NCBI GenBank assembly: GCA_001600875.1 | Contig: BCLD01000012.1 | Location: 21,981 to 85,980 of the forward strand | Direction of reading: 5' to 3' | Length of the DNA stretch: 64,000 nt | Source of the DNA: Solicoccozyma terricola | Taxonomy: Eukaryota > Basidiomycota > Tremellomycetes > Filobasidiales > Piskurozymaceae | Shown here: one piece after another, positions 22,852 to 35,516 of the stretch | How the letters are laid out: each line of letters begins with the position of its first letter | Position numbering within the stretch: position 1 is the stretch's first letter | The notes under the pieces: model-generated | The model's input: only the letters and a program-made list of their open reading frames with translations | What the model was told of the DNA's origin: nothing | Databases searched by the model: none | Translations under genes and position numbers: made by a program

Positions 22852-25535
22852 CTACAATGCGGACGCATCCGTGAGCGGGAAGAGGACTTTCCTGTCGGGA
22901 GATGCAGGCAAAGAGGGGAATCAATTGAACAAGTGTGTACACCAACGCAAAAACAAAAGAATCACATACCAAATTTCGTCATCGTCGGCAGGAAACAACA
23001 AATCCTCGTAAGGATTCGATGTGTTGACGCCTCCAGCAGCCATCACAGGATCCTCATTTCCGTACCCATGAAATCTATTCAACTCGGTCGCATACGGTTG
23101 ATGCTGACTCCATAAATGCTCCTGGATAAGCTCTTGTGCACTCGATGCCGCCCACATCGCTCCGGATGACGCGGATGATGCGGCGTTCATCGTGGCAGCT
23201 TGCACAGGTTGATTCTGATGCGTGTTGTGCGTTTGTGTGACGATCGAAGCGAATTGCCATTCCGGAGAGATGCCGATGAGGAGGTGTTTGAGAAGACGGT
23301 GCGTGTATGCGGCCATGTCGTCTGAGCTGCAAGAAGCTTCTTCGGTCGCAAATTGGACCTCTGATAGTGTGCGGATTACTTGAGCGCGATCGGCTGGGGT
23401 CATTGGGGCGATATTCTGGGTGGTAGGGGACAATGTGGTTTGTTTAGCTTTAGGTGGACTTTACGTCCAACGCATCAATGCTCACCTTGACAAGCCATAC
23501 AGACGTCACCGCCAACGCCACCCACACCAGATTGAAGCAATACGGCACGTAGCCATACTCCACAATGTCGGACTGAAATACGGTAGCGAGGGCTAGAGCG
23601 GCATCAGCGCATTCGCAAAACGCAAACGACAGCTCGGACGGTTGCGAGGTGTCGAGCACCTGGCCTTGTGCACGGTAGCGAGCGGTGAAAAGCAGGCGGT
23701 ATTCGGTAATGTGGAAGCGGAAGAGGGCATCGCTGATTTTGAAAAGGGATATTTGTTGCTGGAGAAAGATGGATGCATCTACAATGGGGATAAGGTGATG
23801 TCAGTGTGCCCGAATCGAGCCCACCCCAGGACCCCACATCCCTCCTACACTCACTGTTCTTTTCCAGCCATCGACTTCGCCATCTTTTCCATTCTAGCTC
23901 GATCCAGTTTAACAGTCTGAGATTCGACTGATCGCCGTTCATCCCTGCCAACATATCGGCGTACAGCCTACAATTGCGACTGAACGTGATCATTGGGCCC
24001 AAAGAGGATTCTCCGGGACAAGGTGTGTGCGGATGCTCGTTCACCCAATCCTCCGGGTCATCGATACTCTCCTCGCTGATCATGCGCGGCAGGGAATGGT
24101 GTATGGCGAGACTGGGGGAACGTCGTCAGCTAAGAGAATTGGGCCGCAAGGATGGCGGGCAGTGACATACTGGTAGTCGGCAACAATGAGGTCTATCTCA
24201 GGGGGTAACCGCAACGTCAGCGTTCTTCGCGCAAGGCGAGTCCACGGTCTCACTCACTCAGCCATGCTCTCTCTCTGTTCAGAATCTCTCTCGCCTGGAT
24301 CTCATTCCTTGGTAATGGCCTCGGAGCCCTCACATTCAGCTTCAGTTCTTGTGCCATACGTATCGCATACCCTACCCTCCTCCAACTCGTTGCATCCTCT
24401 GCCTTTTTCCATTGAGTGAGCAAGTTTAATGCTTGCACTATTTCGACTGCGCACAAGCCGTATTCTACGCCCTGCCCGAATAGTCTGTTGGAGAGGAGGA
24501 GACAGTTGGAGTAGGCTTTCGGACGGATGATTTTCGAAGTCACGGTGAGGACGGCGGTGAAAAGGAGTGGTGATCTGTTCCGACAGTGGGAGGCGGTATG
24601 GAGAACGGGATCGAGGATGGCGACCGTGATGTTGAGATGTGTAAAGTAGCTGTGAGGTCGGGGGGGAGTGGGGGGGAATGCAGGGTTAGAAGACTTGTTC
24701 AGGCCGGACCGCGGGTTTCTACTCTCGAAGCCAGCAACTCACAAATCGAACAACTGAAAAGCATCTGCTTCAGTCAAGACTCCTGCTGTGACGGGATCCG
24801 GACAGTTGGATCGGATAAGTCGCTCCAATGGTGTCTGCGGGTGATCAGACAGATTCGATGATGGTTGAGGCAGGACTGCATCAGCTCCGCGTGGTGGGAG
24901 AAAGGCTGTAAATAGTCGGGTGCGTAAATTGTTGCAATTCAGCTGTCTGCGATGTGGGATACCAAGTCACGCTTTGGACTCACGAGAGGAGTCTCCTTCG
25001 TCCGGCACAACATGCGAGAACTGGATATCAACTCGACTGGATCCACTTGCTCCAGTGCGAGGTCCCGGTTGTACAGTCATACCACTCGTAACACCATTCA
25101 ACGCCCCATTATCCCGCAGAGGCTGGACATTAACGTGTGGCGGGGTGAGCGATTGTGGTGTGGTGGTCATGGGACCGACAGGCCCATTGATGGTCTTTTT
25201 GACACGACCTCGATGATGCTTTTTATATTCGCAGTTGAGGTGGTTTAAGACGCAGCGCTCGCATGTTGTATTTGCATCGGGAGTGCGGCACTTTCGCTGA
25301 GGCAAGGCGGTGACCAGGATAGATGGATGTGAGTAATGTGTGTCCGAAGGTATAAGAGTTGGACGGGACTCACCTTTGCTGCTCGACATGCCAGACAACT
25401 GACTTTGCTGTTGGGTCGGTGGATTGGACGCTCAGCTTCATACACCTTGGGCACAGCGTGTATCTGCCTTGTTTGCACTACTCACGTCGGTCTGGCGGTC
25501 GACGACATGGCCGAATCCAGCTCCATCTCTGCCAT
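22852..25535 (-). CDS. Zn2Cys6 fungal transcription factor (TF2)
   Basis: Nuclear zinc-cluster regulator. The start ATG is at 25533-25535 and the stop TAG at 22852-22854; about ten exons. The cluster is built from three exons as KVSCLACRAAK | RKCRTPDANTTCERCVLNHLNC, spacing C-x2-C-x6-C-x8-C-x2-C-x6-C, followed by the basic KKHHRGRVKK. Further on come a conserved RSPLLFTAVLTVTSK ... CAVEIVQALNLL block (about 24430-24570), WRRVGYAIRMAQEL, and DNA-binding-family helices in LQQQISLFKISDALFRFH. The C-terminus joins EIW to KVLFPLTDASAL. Introns before the first Cys and after CRAAK occupy the same positions and phases as in TF3, so the two are paralogues. It shares a 362-bp divergent promoter with the DUF3500-like gene, its most obvious candidate target. 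Confidence 0.87.
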
Positions 25536-25897
25536 GTGGTATGGACTGTGGACGAGCAAAGGAAATTGAAATCTCGCTGATCTGCGGGGGGTTGTGGGGG
25601 GGAGGGAGTGTGGGGCAGACACGTGACCGGCAGGGTAGTCGCCACCCGTGCCACGTCATCGGTGCCTGGCGGTGACTTGATTGTGGGTTTCGCCGCAGTT
25701 CGCCGCATCACATGGCAGCGCGGCGATCACCGGGATTTGTTGATTGCCGCATCTACGTTAGCAGTTGGATTTAGTAGGATTATTGATGCTGTTCAGCGTT
25801 CTATATCATTGCACCACGTCCTAGCAAATCGTATACAACCCCTGCTGACATCCCACAGAAACCATCCCCCAACCTCACTGCAAAATCCGCATCCACC
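25536..25897. promoter_or_regulatory. Divergent promoter region, TF2 / DUF3500-like gene
   Basis: 362 bp between two start codons. A CACGTG lies at 25620-25625. The region is G-rich near 25585-25610. No other feature was recognised. Confidence 0.5.
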
Positions 25898-27522
25898 ATG
25901 ACCGCCGCGCCCGTCAACTCCGGCTTCATCCTGCAAGACGATCCTCACACACCGCGCACCACAGCTACCGTCTCCTTTCGCGACATTCTGCCCAAGCCTG
26001 ATCATCCACGCATCGCTGGAATACACAACCACTCCGCTATATCCTGGTGTCAGAGCCGGCGGCAAGTACCTGCTCCTGCTTGGTTGATCAACCGTCTGGA
26101 CATGAAGAACATTGAATCCCCGTACAAGGGTTTCTCGGACGATGGGAATCCGGATCCTTTGATATTCAACTACGCGCAGGATGAAGGTGCACCGGTCGAG
26201 GCCGCTGTTGAGGCGGTGGACCGGTTACTCGACACTTTGTCAGAAAAGGACAGAGAAGAGGTCATCAAAGGTGACGTGGAGACGGATGATGAGTTTAGAG
26301 CTTGGTCCAACCCAGAGCTCTACGTGAACCAAGGTGAGCAGCCCTGGTCTCGTTATACAGTAAAACATGCCTTTACGTAGTAATCAAAACGTTCCTCGAC
26401 CCTTCCCTCAGGCGGCGTTCGTCTCGACGAGACCTCGACACAAATCCAATCCTTGATTCATGACGTCCTCAAAGCTTCCCTATCGGAAGCCGGCTACAAG
26501 AAAGCTCTCGGCTGCACCCTCACCAACCACTTCCTCGGCGAGCTCATCGATGGTCTGAATGTCCTGAACAAACATTCATACAACTTTAGGCTGTTCCTGC
26601 CGGAAAGCCCGAGTCGAAGATCCGATCGTCGGCCATCATTAACGGCTCCGTGGGGCTGGACTTTCTTCGGTCATCATCTCTGTCTCGCTGTTTGCTTTGT
26701 CGGCAAGAGGATGATTATTGGACCGACATTCATGGGGGCGGAGCCCGACAGAATCGACGTCGGAGAACACGCTGGCCTGAGGCTATTCAGTCAAGAGGAG
26801 ATTAGAGGGCTGAACTTGATGCGGGATCTCAGTGAGGAGAATAAGAAAAAGGCCCAGATAGGTGAGGGAATGGATACGGCGGGTGGTTTGCCTGAAGATA
26901 GATGGAACCCATTTGATGAGCGGTACGTGTCATCGACGTGTAAAAGTCCTCCGTACTCCCCTCGCTGACCCCTCCCCTCACAGACATCTGGGCGGCGCAC
27001 ACCAGGACAATCGTGTTGTCCCCTTTGAAGGATGTCCCATCGCGCTATTCACTCCGGATCAACGCGAACAAATTTACACCATCATCCAAGCATTCAATGT
27101 CTACCTTCCTGAAGGACCGCTCAAGTACAAAATGCAGAGAATCAAGCAGCATGAGGATCAGACGTATTTCGCGTGGATCGGGAAATTTGGTTTAGGAGAT
27201 CCGTACTATTTCAGAATACACTCGCCAGTGACGTTCTGTGAGGTGAGTCGATGTCGAGCCAGGAAACCCGTTTCACTGGAAGGTTAATCCACCCCTGTTC
27301 CGGATCGGATTAGTTTGATTTCCATTGCGGAAGTGAGATGCCTTCCTTTGAGTATAACTTATCCTGCACATACTGACAGAATTATGACTTGAAATCGCAG
27401 TTTTCCTCACCAATACGTCGCCAGCAAAGTGCCATATTCATACCGTCAATCGTCTTCCCAATTGCGAGGACTACGGCAAGGCTTTGATTTGGCAGTGGCG
27501 AAGGGAGCAGGCTAAGGCATAA
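25898..27522 (+). CDS. DUF3500-family protein
   Basis: Protein of unknown function that fits the DUF3500 pattern: an N-terminal helical segment with LLDTLSEKDREEV, then PWGWTFFGHHLCLAVCFVGKRM, IIGPTFMGAEP and a C-terminal DPYYFRIHSPVTFCEFD ... HIHTVNRLPNCEDYG block. The His-rich GHH and HIH elements suggest metal binding (inference). Five exons: the first ends at AACCAAG about 26333, further introns follow about 26922, 27242 and 27332, and the last exon ends TAA at 27520-27522. No signal peptide or membrane span. Head-to-head with TF2. Family assignment is from remembered motifs, and no reaction should be assumed. Confidence 0.65.
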
Positions 27523-28086
27523 AGTTTCCATGGACACAAGGGAGCGTTGGTGAAACCTTTAACGCCGTTTGGGTTTGCATAGTCCGAGTCCGACCACGAC
27601 GGTGAACGATGTTAAATTCCAAGCTACGTGATGAATACGAGTGATTCTGTAACCGGTTCGTGAAAAACCAACACCTTAAATCGTATGACACAAATACAAG
27701 CGAGCTTCACTCGCAGCCGTGGTTATCTGCAAGAACATCACCTCGGAGGCTGAATGAATGCATGTGATAGCACGGAAGCTTTCATTGAATTGCTGCGCAT
27801 CCTGCGGCATACTGCGAGCTCAATCATCTGACCCTCCATACGGCAGAATCTTTGCCTCAAGAATAGAATCATGCGGAGTACCTGGATGCGGAGCTCGGTG
27901 TGATGTGCGGGGTTTTACGTTGTGATGGATCTGCAAGTGGGTGTTGGGGAAGATCTTTTGCGGGGTCCATTGCGGGGGATGCCCGCGTAGTCTGATTTCC
28001 CTTCGAATCCCAGTATATAGGTTCCCTATTCCAGCGTTTGAGCAGAGAGATACCTCCCCGCCACGACTGCAGTCTCATCGCTCACC
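27523..28086. promoter_or_regulatory. Upstream region of the MFS transporter
   Basis: 564 bp between same-strand genes. A TATATAGG box lies at about 28013-28020, some 70 bp before the ATG, a reasonable TATA element. Nothing else was recognised. Confidence 0.4.
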
Positions 28087-30196
28087 ATGAATGATAACAA
28101 ATACACAACCGAACACATCGATCACAGCCACGCCGATGTTATGCCGCATTCCGACAGTGGGCCAGGCTCCAGGGGTATCGCCACTGATATTGACACCGAA
28201 AATGATATCAAGTATGGTAGGGACTCTAGTCTTCCGCCGAACCATCCCATCAACTCTTTAGGAAAATGGAGGAAGTTTGGCATCCTAATGACCCTCAGTT
28301 GGGCGGGATTCTTGGCAAATTATAGGTGGGTAAAGATGGTGGGCGAAACATGATTTCGCCTCGCTGATAACCCGACTGGCCTACTACGACCTCATTCCAG
28401 CGCAGCCATGGTCAACATTGCATTTTTCCCAATGGCTGCTTACTTTGGCGTTACTCCCGGAGCTATCGCCAACACAATAGGTTACAACCTCCTCGGTATT
28501 GCCATCGGTCCTTTGTTTTACAACCCATTGTCCAAGACGATCGGTCGTCGCCCAACGTACCTCTTAGGCTCCGTCTTGTTTATCCCCATGGTGATCTGGA
28601 TGGCCTGCTCCAAGACCTATATTTCGTTTGCCGTTGCCAGGGCCTTTGCCGGGTTGACAAGTAGCTTCAGTCAGACCGTGCCCCCTAGTACAGTCGCGGA
28701 TATCTACAGGAAGGAGGTGAGAGGTGACAAGATGTCCTTGTTTGGCTTGTTTGTTGTTGTAAGTGGAAACCTCGTGCAACTTCTCGTCACACTAGCATTG
28801 TTGATGTAAGGATCGTCACGCTACAGATTGCCCCTGCCATCGCTCCATTTATCGGAGGATTCATCATCACCAACCACACCTGGCAAACGATGTTCTGGGT
28901 TGTTCTCGGCTTTGCTGTGCTCCAGTTGATCCTCTTCGTCTTCCTCGTTCCTGAAACACTCTGGAATGAGGATGAAACTCCCATTTCCATGAATAACGTC
29001 TCTTCTAATCTCCTTGCTACGACGGAGACGCAGGGAAAGCCTGTCGTCGAGCACGCACAACTGGAGAATGGACAACAGAGGAACATCAGGAGTGGGAGAG
29101 TGGGAGCCGCTTGGATGCCATGGAAGAGGCCTGGCGAGTTTGCAAAGATCTTCATATCCCCAATCCTGATGGTGAGTTGGTCGGTCGTCCCTCCGCTGGT
29201 GTGGGTGGTGTGATGAAACCATGTCATTCAAAAATAGTCGAGGTACATGGCAATCACCATCCCGTCATTCTACTACGGCTCTATTTTCGCCTGGTCTGTC
29301 GGTATCACCGTAGTTTTGCCACAAACCTTCCCCAAGCCGCCTTACGACTTTTCCACCATCGCTGTAGGATGCACGTTCTTGGCGTATGGTGTTGGTTCTG
29401 TCATTGGAAAGCCGGTGAGTTTGCAATGTCTGGTACTGCGAGGGGACCCGCTAACCCCGTGAAAATCCACATTTCGCGGGTCTGGTATTTCAGCTCGGAG
29501 GGATTGTAGGTGACAAGGCTGTCATCTGGATGCAAAAGAGGCACGGCGGACACCGACAGCCAGAATACCGGTTATGGGCCCTGGTAGGTCACTCTCATTT
29601 TGACAGGCACGTCTTCTTTGCTATGACTGAATTTTCCAACCACGGCCATGTCGAATTTTGAACAGCTTCCTGTCCTACCTCTCATGTTTGTCGGTCTGTT
29701 CCTCGTCGGAATTGCAGTGACCAATGTCATGCACTGGATCGTCCCTCTTATCGGAGGAGCTCTTTTCTTTGCTTGTTTGGTGTGCTCGACTGGTATCCTG
29801 CAGACTGTGAGTTTGCTCGTCTCAGGCGCGGCTTGTCCAAACGACCCACCGAGTCCCTGACGGCCCTGCATAGTACGTTTTGGAAACCTACATCACCAAG
29901 TCGATGGATACTCAGATGAACTTCATCTTCTGGAAGTCCATGGTGAGCCGTCTTCGCGTCGTCGAGGGCAGGTGAGCAGCAGCTGACGATTTACAACCGT
30001 GACACGACAGTGGGGCTTTGCAATTCCTTTTTTCGCGTACGAGTGGGGGACAGCGACTTCCTTCACCGAAGCATACGCTGTACAAGGAGCGTTGGCCGCC
30101 GGTATGGGTGCCATCATTTGCGGTGCTTTGATCTACAAGGGTCACGCTCTCAGGTATGCTCAGGGAATGCCAACGCAAGAATTGAAGCCATTGTAA
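28087..30196 (+). CDS. MFS transporter (drug:H+ antiporter-like)
   Basis: Plasma-membrane major-facilitator transporter, substrate unknown. The hydrophilic N-terminus of about 65 residues is followed by roughly twelve membrane spans spread over about nine exons. Visible MFS features: PLSKTIGRRPTYLLGS (the loop 2-3 G-x-x-x-x-x-G-R-R motif), ARAFAGLTSSFSQTVPPSTVADIYRKEVRGDKMSLFG spans 4-5, IAPFIGGFI and WVVLGFAVLQLILFVFLVPETL (PET motif), then a cytosolic loop and a second six-span half. The stop TAA is at 30194-30196. The next gene downstream is a salicylate-hydroxylase-like enzyme on the same strand, so uptake or export of an aromatic compound is possible but unproven. Confidence 0.85.
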
Positions 30197-30722
30197 GGGG
30201 TACTGGACGGGTGATTGCCTGTGATTGGGAGGGACAACGTCCGAAGATTGTAATTGGCGTATACTTGTGAACGATTGCTGCAAATCAATTCTGAATTGTG
30301 ATTTGATGCTATTGGCAGACGCTCTTTGTTACGACCATTTCCCCAGAGTCATGCCGGCGTCCTGTTGATTCTGGAGCCTGCGGGGTGCCCGCGGAGATCT
30401 CTCCTCGCTTCCACATGCCTCCCACCACGCCACCACTGGAATTTGCGGTGTCTTCTTCTTATGCTCCACTGCGGCGACCATCCGTACCTCCGCTCAATAT
30501 CGCGGGAGAAGTCAGTAATAATTCGCCGCCGGTAGATGAAATGCGTGGAGGATGGGGATTAGAATACGACTTTGCGCCGCGGATCTTGCGGACTTTGGAG
30601 GAACGACAGCCAAAGAGGGACCAGTGTCGACGAGTCGCTCATCTGTTAAGAAGGGTCCCTCTTCACTCGAGATTAAAATCGCAACATCTCACAACCACCG
30701 TCCACTACCATCCTAGCACACG
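30197..30722. promoter_or_regulatory. Upstream region of the aromatic monooxygenase
   Basis: 526 bp between same-strand genes. Open frames at 30326-30535 and 30385-30804 lack any domain and the second overlaps the next start. No RNA gene or repeat was recognised. Confidence 0.4.
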
Positions 30723-32760
30723 ATGGCTACTTCCACCACTCGCCGCGCTCCTCTTGGGCCTCACATATCCGTCGCAATCTTTGGAGCAGGTGTTGCAGGC
30801 CTGACCACAGCTCTCGGTTTGGCAAGACAAGGCTTCCAGGATATCAAAGTTTACGAAAGTGCCAGGAGGCTAGGTGAGGTAGGAGCGGGGATCAATATTG
30901 CCCCCAAGTGAGTCAGTCGTTTGCAAGCCGTGAATCTCGGTCGAAGACAGAGGAGGGGTTATGTTTCAATCAGATTACGTCTTGAAGCTCATAAGCACCT
31001 TGTACAACTCCTTGCAGCGTCGCGAGAGTATTTGAACGGCTGGACATTCTAGAGTACGCTACTTCAAGAGCGACCGCTCTAGAGCAATACAAAGTCATCG
31101 GTACGTTGTTGGCGGCTCAAAAGGCGTCCCCCGATCCTTGGCTCTGACGGGATACCCCTTTGCTCCCCGCTACCTTTTTGCCATCTCGTAGAATCTGAAA
31201 CAGACGAAGAACTTTCGCACACCTCCCTCGCCTACCTGGAGAAAGACTATGGAACTCCGTTCTATGTAGTCCACCGGAAGGATATGCAAGGTGCTCTTCT
31301 CAGTGGCTGTGAGCGGCATCCAGCCATTCAATTCTTCTTGGGCACGACCGTGCTCCAAGTGGACTACACCCCGACGAGTGAAGGAAAGACTAGGTTCCTG
31401 ATCAAACGGGGTAAAAACGCCAAGCAAGGTTTGGACACAGTGAACGGGGTGGAAGACAAGGAGGAAGTTTGGTTGGAGGCGGACGTGATCGTTGCGGCGG
31501 ATGGGATCAGAAGCACTGCAAGGAAGTGCATGTTGGCTTTGGAGGAGGAGGAGGATAAAGGTATGTGTGATTTTCCACCGGCCGAGCATAACCGGTAGCT
31601 GATGATTATTCGACCACTTTGTAGTTGAAGACACAGGTTCCGCCGCCTATCGAATCCTTCTCAGTCGAGAACAAATGGTTTGTCAAGTCTCCGTCTTCTG
31701 GACACGATGGGACCAGAACCAACGCTGACCCGATGCAATTCTACGCGATATAGGAAACGGACCCAGAGCTCGCCGAGCTGATCAACGGGAAGAGTAGTCA
31801 TCGTTGGATAGGGGAGAAAAGACATATCATTGTGAGTGACAATGTGATATGCTAAACCGCCCGAGAAATTCCATTGATTCTTGTTGTACGCTAAGGCTTA
31901 CCCAATAGCTGGAAACACGATCTATAACCTGTCGACCGCCCACCCTGACATACACTTCTCCAACGAGCCCTCAGCTTTGTGGACCTCAACATCGGGGACC
32001 AAAGCTGAACTCCTAGAAACCTTCAAGGACTTTTGTCCTAGAGTGCAGAAGATGCTGAATATGGTAGATGAGGATGGAGCGGTGTTGGAGTGGAGGCTGA
32101 GAGTTCATTTGCCATTGAGGACGTGGGTGGAAGGAAATGTTTGTTTGACCGGTGAGTGTCTGCGAATTCGGATCCGCGGCAAGGACGACTGATGCAACGA
32201 TCTGCGTGATATCATTTCTACCTCAATAGGTGACGCAGCGCACTCCACACTCCCACATCTGGCTCAAGGAGCTGCTCAAGCAGTCGAGGATGGAGCTACG
32301 TTGGCCGTTGTTTTGAGCATGATCGATAAGAAGGAGGATATCCACAAAGCTCTGCTGGTGTATGAGGTGCGCGCCGTTTCTGTCACTTTCTTCCTCGCCG
32401 GAAACTAACACCTTTCGTCCCGCTTCGCAGGCCATGAGGAAGTCTCGAGCCGAATTTGCCGTAGCCACTGCGGCATCCAACGGCAAAGGCCTCCATGTTT
32501 CCAAGTCTCGCGCGGACCGGAAAGCAATGTTCCAGAAACTTTCACAGACGGCCGACGCCACAGTGCAGGGGGAAGCGAAGCCAAACGTTGATAAACAGGT
32601 CGACAAGTATGTTTTCTTCTCGCCGTGGTGACTCATTGACCGAAGCTGACTTTGGACTCTTAAAATCAGGGACGTCCAAGAGTTCCTTTATGGCTACGAC
32701 GTTGCAGCAGAGACAGAAAAGAGGTTCGCCGAGTTGATCGCCACCGTTGGGAAAAAGTGA
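30723..32760 (+). CDS. FAD-dependent aromatic monooxygenase (salicylate hydroxylase-like)
   Basis: Class A flavoprotein hydroxylase that would add oxygen to an aromatic ring using NAD(P)H. Motifs in order: FAD Rossmann GAGVAGLTTALGLARQG near residue 22, GEVGAGINIAPN, VHRKDMQGAL, the DG motif VIVAADGIRSTAR, the second FAD motif CLTGDAAHSTLPHLAQGAAQAVEDG, and FLYGYDVAAETEKRFAEL near the end. About nine exons; stop TGA at 32758-32760. These features match the salicylate / 3-hydroxybenzoate 6-hydroxylase group, but the substrate cannot be told. No signal peptide; cytosolic. It follows an MFS transporter on the same strand. Confidence 0.9.
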
Positions 32761-33043
32761 CAAGTGACGTCGACTTTTGTGATGGGCTTTTAAGGCTTCG
32801 AACCGTTGCTGGCGCCGTTGCTTTGTACTGCTATGATATTGGATCATTCAAAATAACCCTCCCATTCATGCTCACCCGATCGCTACCCATTCTTCTTGGT
32901 ATACCAAAACTCTGGCGTCTTTTCCAGTGGAAAGGTTTGTTGATTTGAAACGCATTCAATCCAAATCTTGGTGGATTATGGTGATATCACATAACCCCAC
33001 CTTGATCTGAGCTGGGATATCCCACGTATTTAATTACATATGT

Positions 33044-35516
33044 CTACTCATCTTCCCTCTCCTCCTGCTGTACGGGGGGATACATGAAAGCCTGTCCCGC
33101 CTGATACGCCAATCCGAAGATATAACAAGCCATCACCCCGGTAAACGGTTCCATCAGCTGGCTTCTTCCCCAGAATCCACTCATTACGACAGGCAAAGCG
33201 TTCAGCAAGCGCTCGAGTACCATCATGTACGCTACAACAGGATGAAGCCCCGCAAATGTTCTTGCGCGGTGATTGAGAATCAACTGTGATATCTCGCTAC
33301 ATTTTATAGCGAAACGAAAGCGTGGTACGTATTCGGCAAGGTGTCGCGCGAAGAATGACGTCGCGAGTTCCTTTGTCCGAGGAGGGGTTGGAGGTGATGC
33401 TGAGATGATGTGCGGGTCGGGTATTGCGATGACGATGGCGAGGATGACGAGAAAGAACTGAACAAAGGATTGATGGTGTCAGCACGATCGAGTACCAAAC
33501 ACGGGTAGGATGGACTTTACAGTCGCGCGCTCCTTCCAACCAAACTTCCAGTCAAGCCTAGCACTCGCTCTTTCAGAATGCGTTGATCTCCTTCTCTTCA
33601 CCCCGACCGGTATCCAGCTGCACCACGACCTCGTCCCCCATTGCCATTCCAGATGGAAAGCGAGATTGGCGAGAAATAACAGGCCTGTCAGATTAAATGC
33701 CTGTCCGATCCACATAGGTATTTCGGTAAAATCATACACATCGTCAGGATGCTCAGTCAGCTCGAAAAACATCGATGTAGTCATCAGAACCAGTTTGGGA
33801 AGTAGAGAAATGCCGGTCGTCAAAGATCGGGTCAGGAGATAGTGAAGGGAGCTGAAATCATTGAAGACCTCGAGTAATCCGGCGAAGAGATAGCACAACG
33901 ATTGCAGAAACGGGCGATGCGAGGGATGATGATGACTGCCCATAATGGCACCTACGGCGTTCACCACGACGTCAGCTGTTTGATCCAATGCGACGAGCAA
34001 GAGACCCGATACTGACTCCACCAATCTGCGTTATCTATCATCTGCGCGACCTCGAAATCGCTTAGATTTGCCGATTGCGATTGCGATATGAATGCGTTTT
34101 CCGCCATAGTGAGTGGTAACCCTAGCTTGATTGTGGATGACGTCGAGAATCCGATATGCCAATCAAAGACAAATGCTGCAGAGTGCATAACAGACCCGCC
34201 GATCAGAATGTTTACACGTCTCCTTAGAACCGACTGCGCCCTGACTCACGTTGACGCTCATCGGATGGTCCTTGTGGAAGTGAAGATGATACTTGGGCGA
34301 TAGCAGCCCAAGGGATGTGATGAACGGACCGTATCGCCAACGAGACTGATCCGTTGAATTGGACGAATCATTCAGCTGCAGAAGGCCCTTCAAGTGTCCA
34401 ACCGACATCAGAGTAATATCGCAATTCTGTGTGGTTGTTACACCCGTTCTTATGCGTTCTCTCATGCACGTCGTCTGCAAAAGATGTTTCGTCAGACATC
34501 TTGTCGTCAATATCCCGACGACGACGAAAGCAAACGCTCGCTCACCTGGTGCACATCTGCTTTGAACATGGAGGTTAGAAAAGCAGCATGATCATACACC
34601 GGCTTCTCCCTCGCCATAGTGACCCAAGAACGCGTTTGTAACTTGGGACCACGACGCGTAGTATTTCCTGACTCGGCCTGCTCCTCGACGATCATGTTCT
34701 GCCACATACTAGACATGTGTAGCATGTCTGCAAGAGCAGTGGAATGTGCTGCGTAATCCTCCAATGCTGGAGATCGAGGCAGGCCAAAAGTTGGCGTGTG
34801 GGTTAAATAGTCCGACGGATGGGAGGTGGAGAGTCGAAGGAGGGGCCAGTCTGGCAGGTCGAATTTCGGATGGAAGAACGGGGTATATTGAGTTGGTTCG
34901 AGGTCAAGTGACACGTTGAGAGCCGGGGCCAAAAAGAAGGTGGCGATGAGGGCGGGAGGGATGGTATGCTCGGAACTCATCAAGTCGTCTCTGCGGAAGG
35001 TGAAGAGTCGACAGTGAGTACGTACGTACGTACGTACGATCGATGTGATGCAAAGAAACCTCAAACCTCACACGATAGCACCGTCCAACGACACCCGTCT
35101 TGTGGTCCTCGCTGCTTTCCTGCCATCGGGTGAAATTCCAGCGAGGACGGACTCGGAGTACACCAACGCCCATTCCTCGGTGCTATCACTCTCATCTTCG
35201 CTTGCCGATGGGCGGTACCATATATTCGCAATCAGGTTCATCTGGTCAACGCCGCCGTGCTGTGGCTGACCAAAAAATGACCTCACGAGAGAGCTCTCCG
35301 AGACATTACCCGCTTGTCCAACCAGACTGTTCTTTGCTGTCTCATGATGTGCGTTCAGGTTTGCGTGTGTGACGATGGAGATCAGTTCTGACACGGCGAC
35401 ACCGATGAACCAGGTGATGGTGCCGATGATGAGGACGGCGATGATCGCGGCGATGGACAAGCAGAAGCGACATGGGGTGACGGATGACCGACGTGGCCTG
35501 GGTGGGAGGTCCATGT
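33044..35516 (-). CDS. Orphan multi-pass membrane protein with large non-cytosolic loop
   Basis: Not recognised. The ATG is at 35514-35516 and the stop at 33044-33046; at least six exons. Residues about 18-45 form a strong signal-anchor (CLSIAAIIAVLIIGTITWFI). A long polar region follows with SEEWALVYSE-like text, NTTRRGPKLQTRSWVTMAREK, and RWRYGPFITSLG followed by FDWHIGFSTSSTIKLGLPL. The C-terminal third (about 33500-34020) has several hydrophobic spans and the basic SHRERASAR-like sequence HSERASARLDWKFGW. One splice join near 34200-34250 could not be made to fit in phase and is uncertain. It resembles unnamed membrane proteins that I recall only vaguely from other basidiomycete yeasts. 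Convergent with the aromatic monooxygenase gene. Confidence 0.6.
35018..35038. repeat. (GTAC)5 microsatellite in an intron
   Basis: A self-complementary GTAC run inside the intron that separates the VSLDGAI exon from the DDLMSSEHT exon of the membrane-protein gene. Confidence 0.9.

Noticed and set aside
22487..22972. 161-codon minus-strand frame with hydrophobic start
   Set aside because: It overlaps the last FMO exon on the other strand and the end of TF2 out of frame; no domain.
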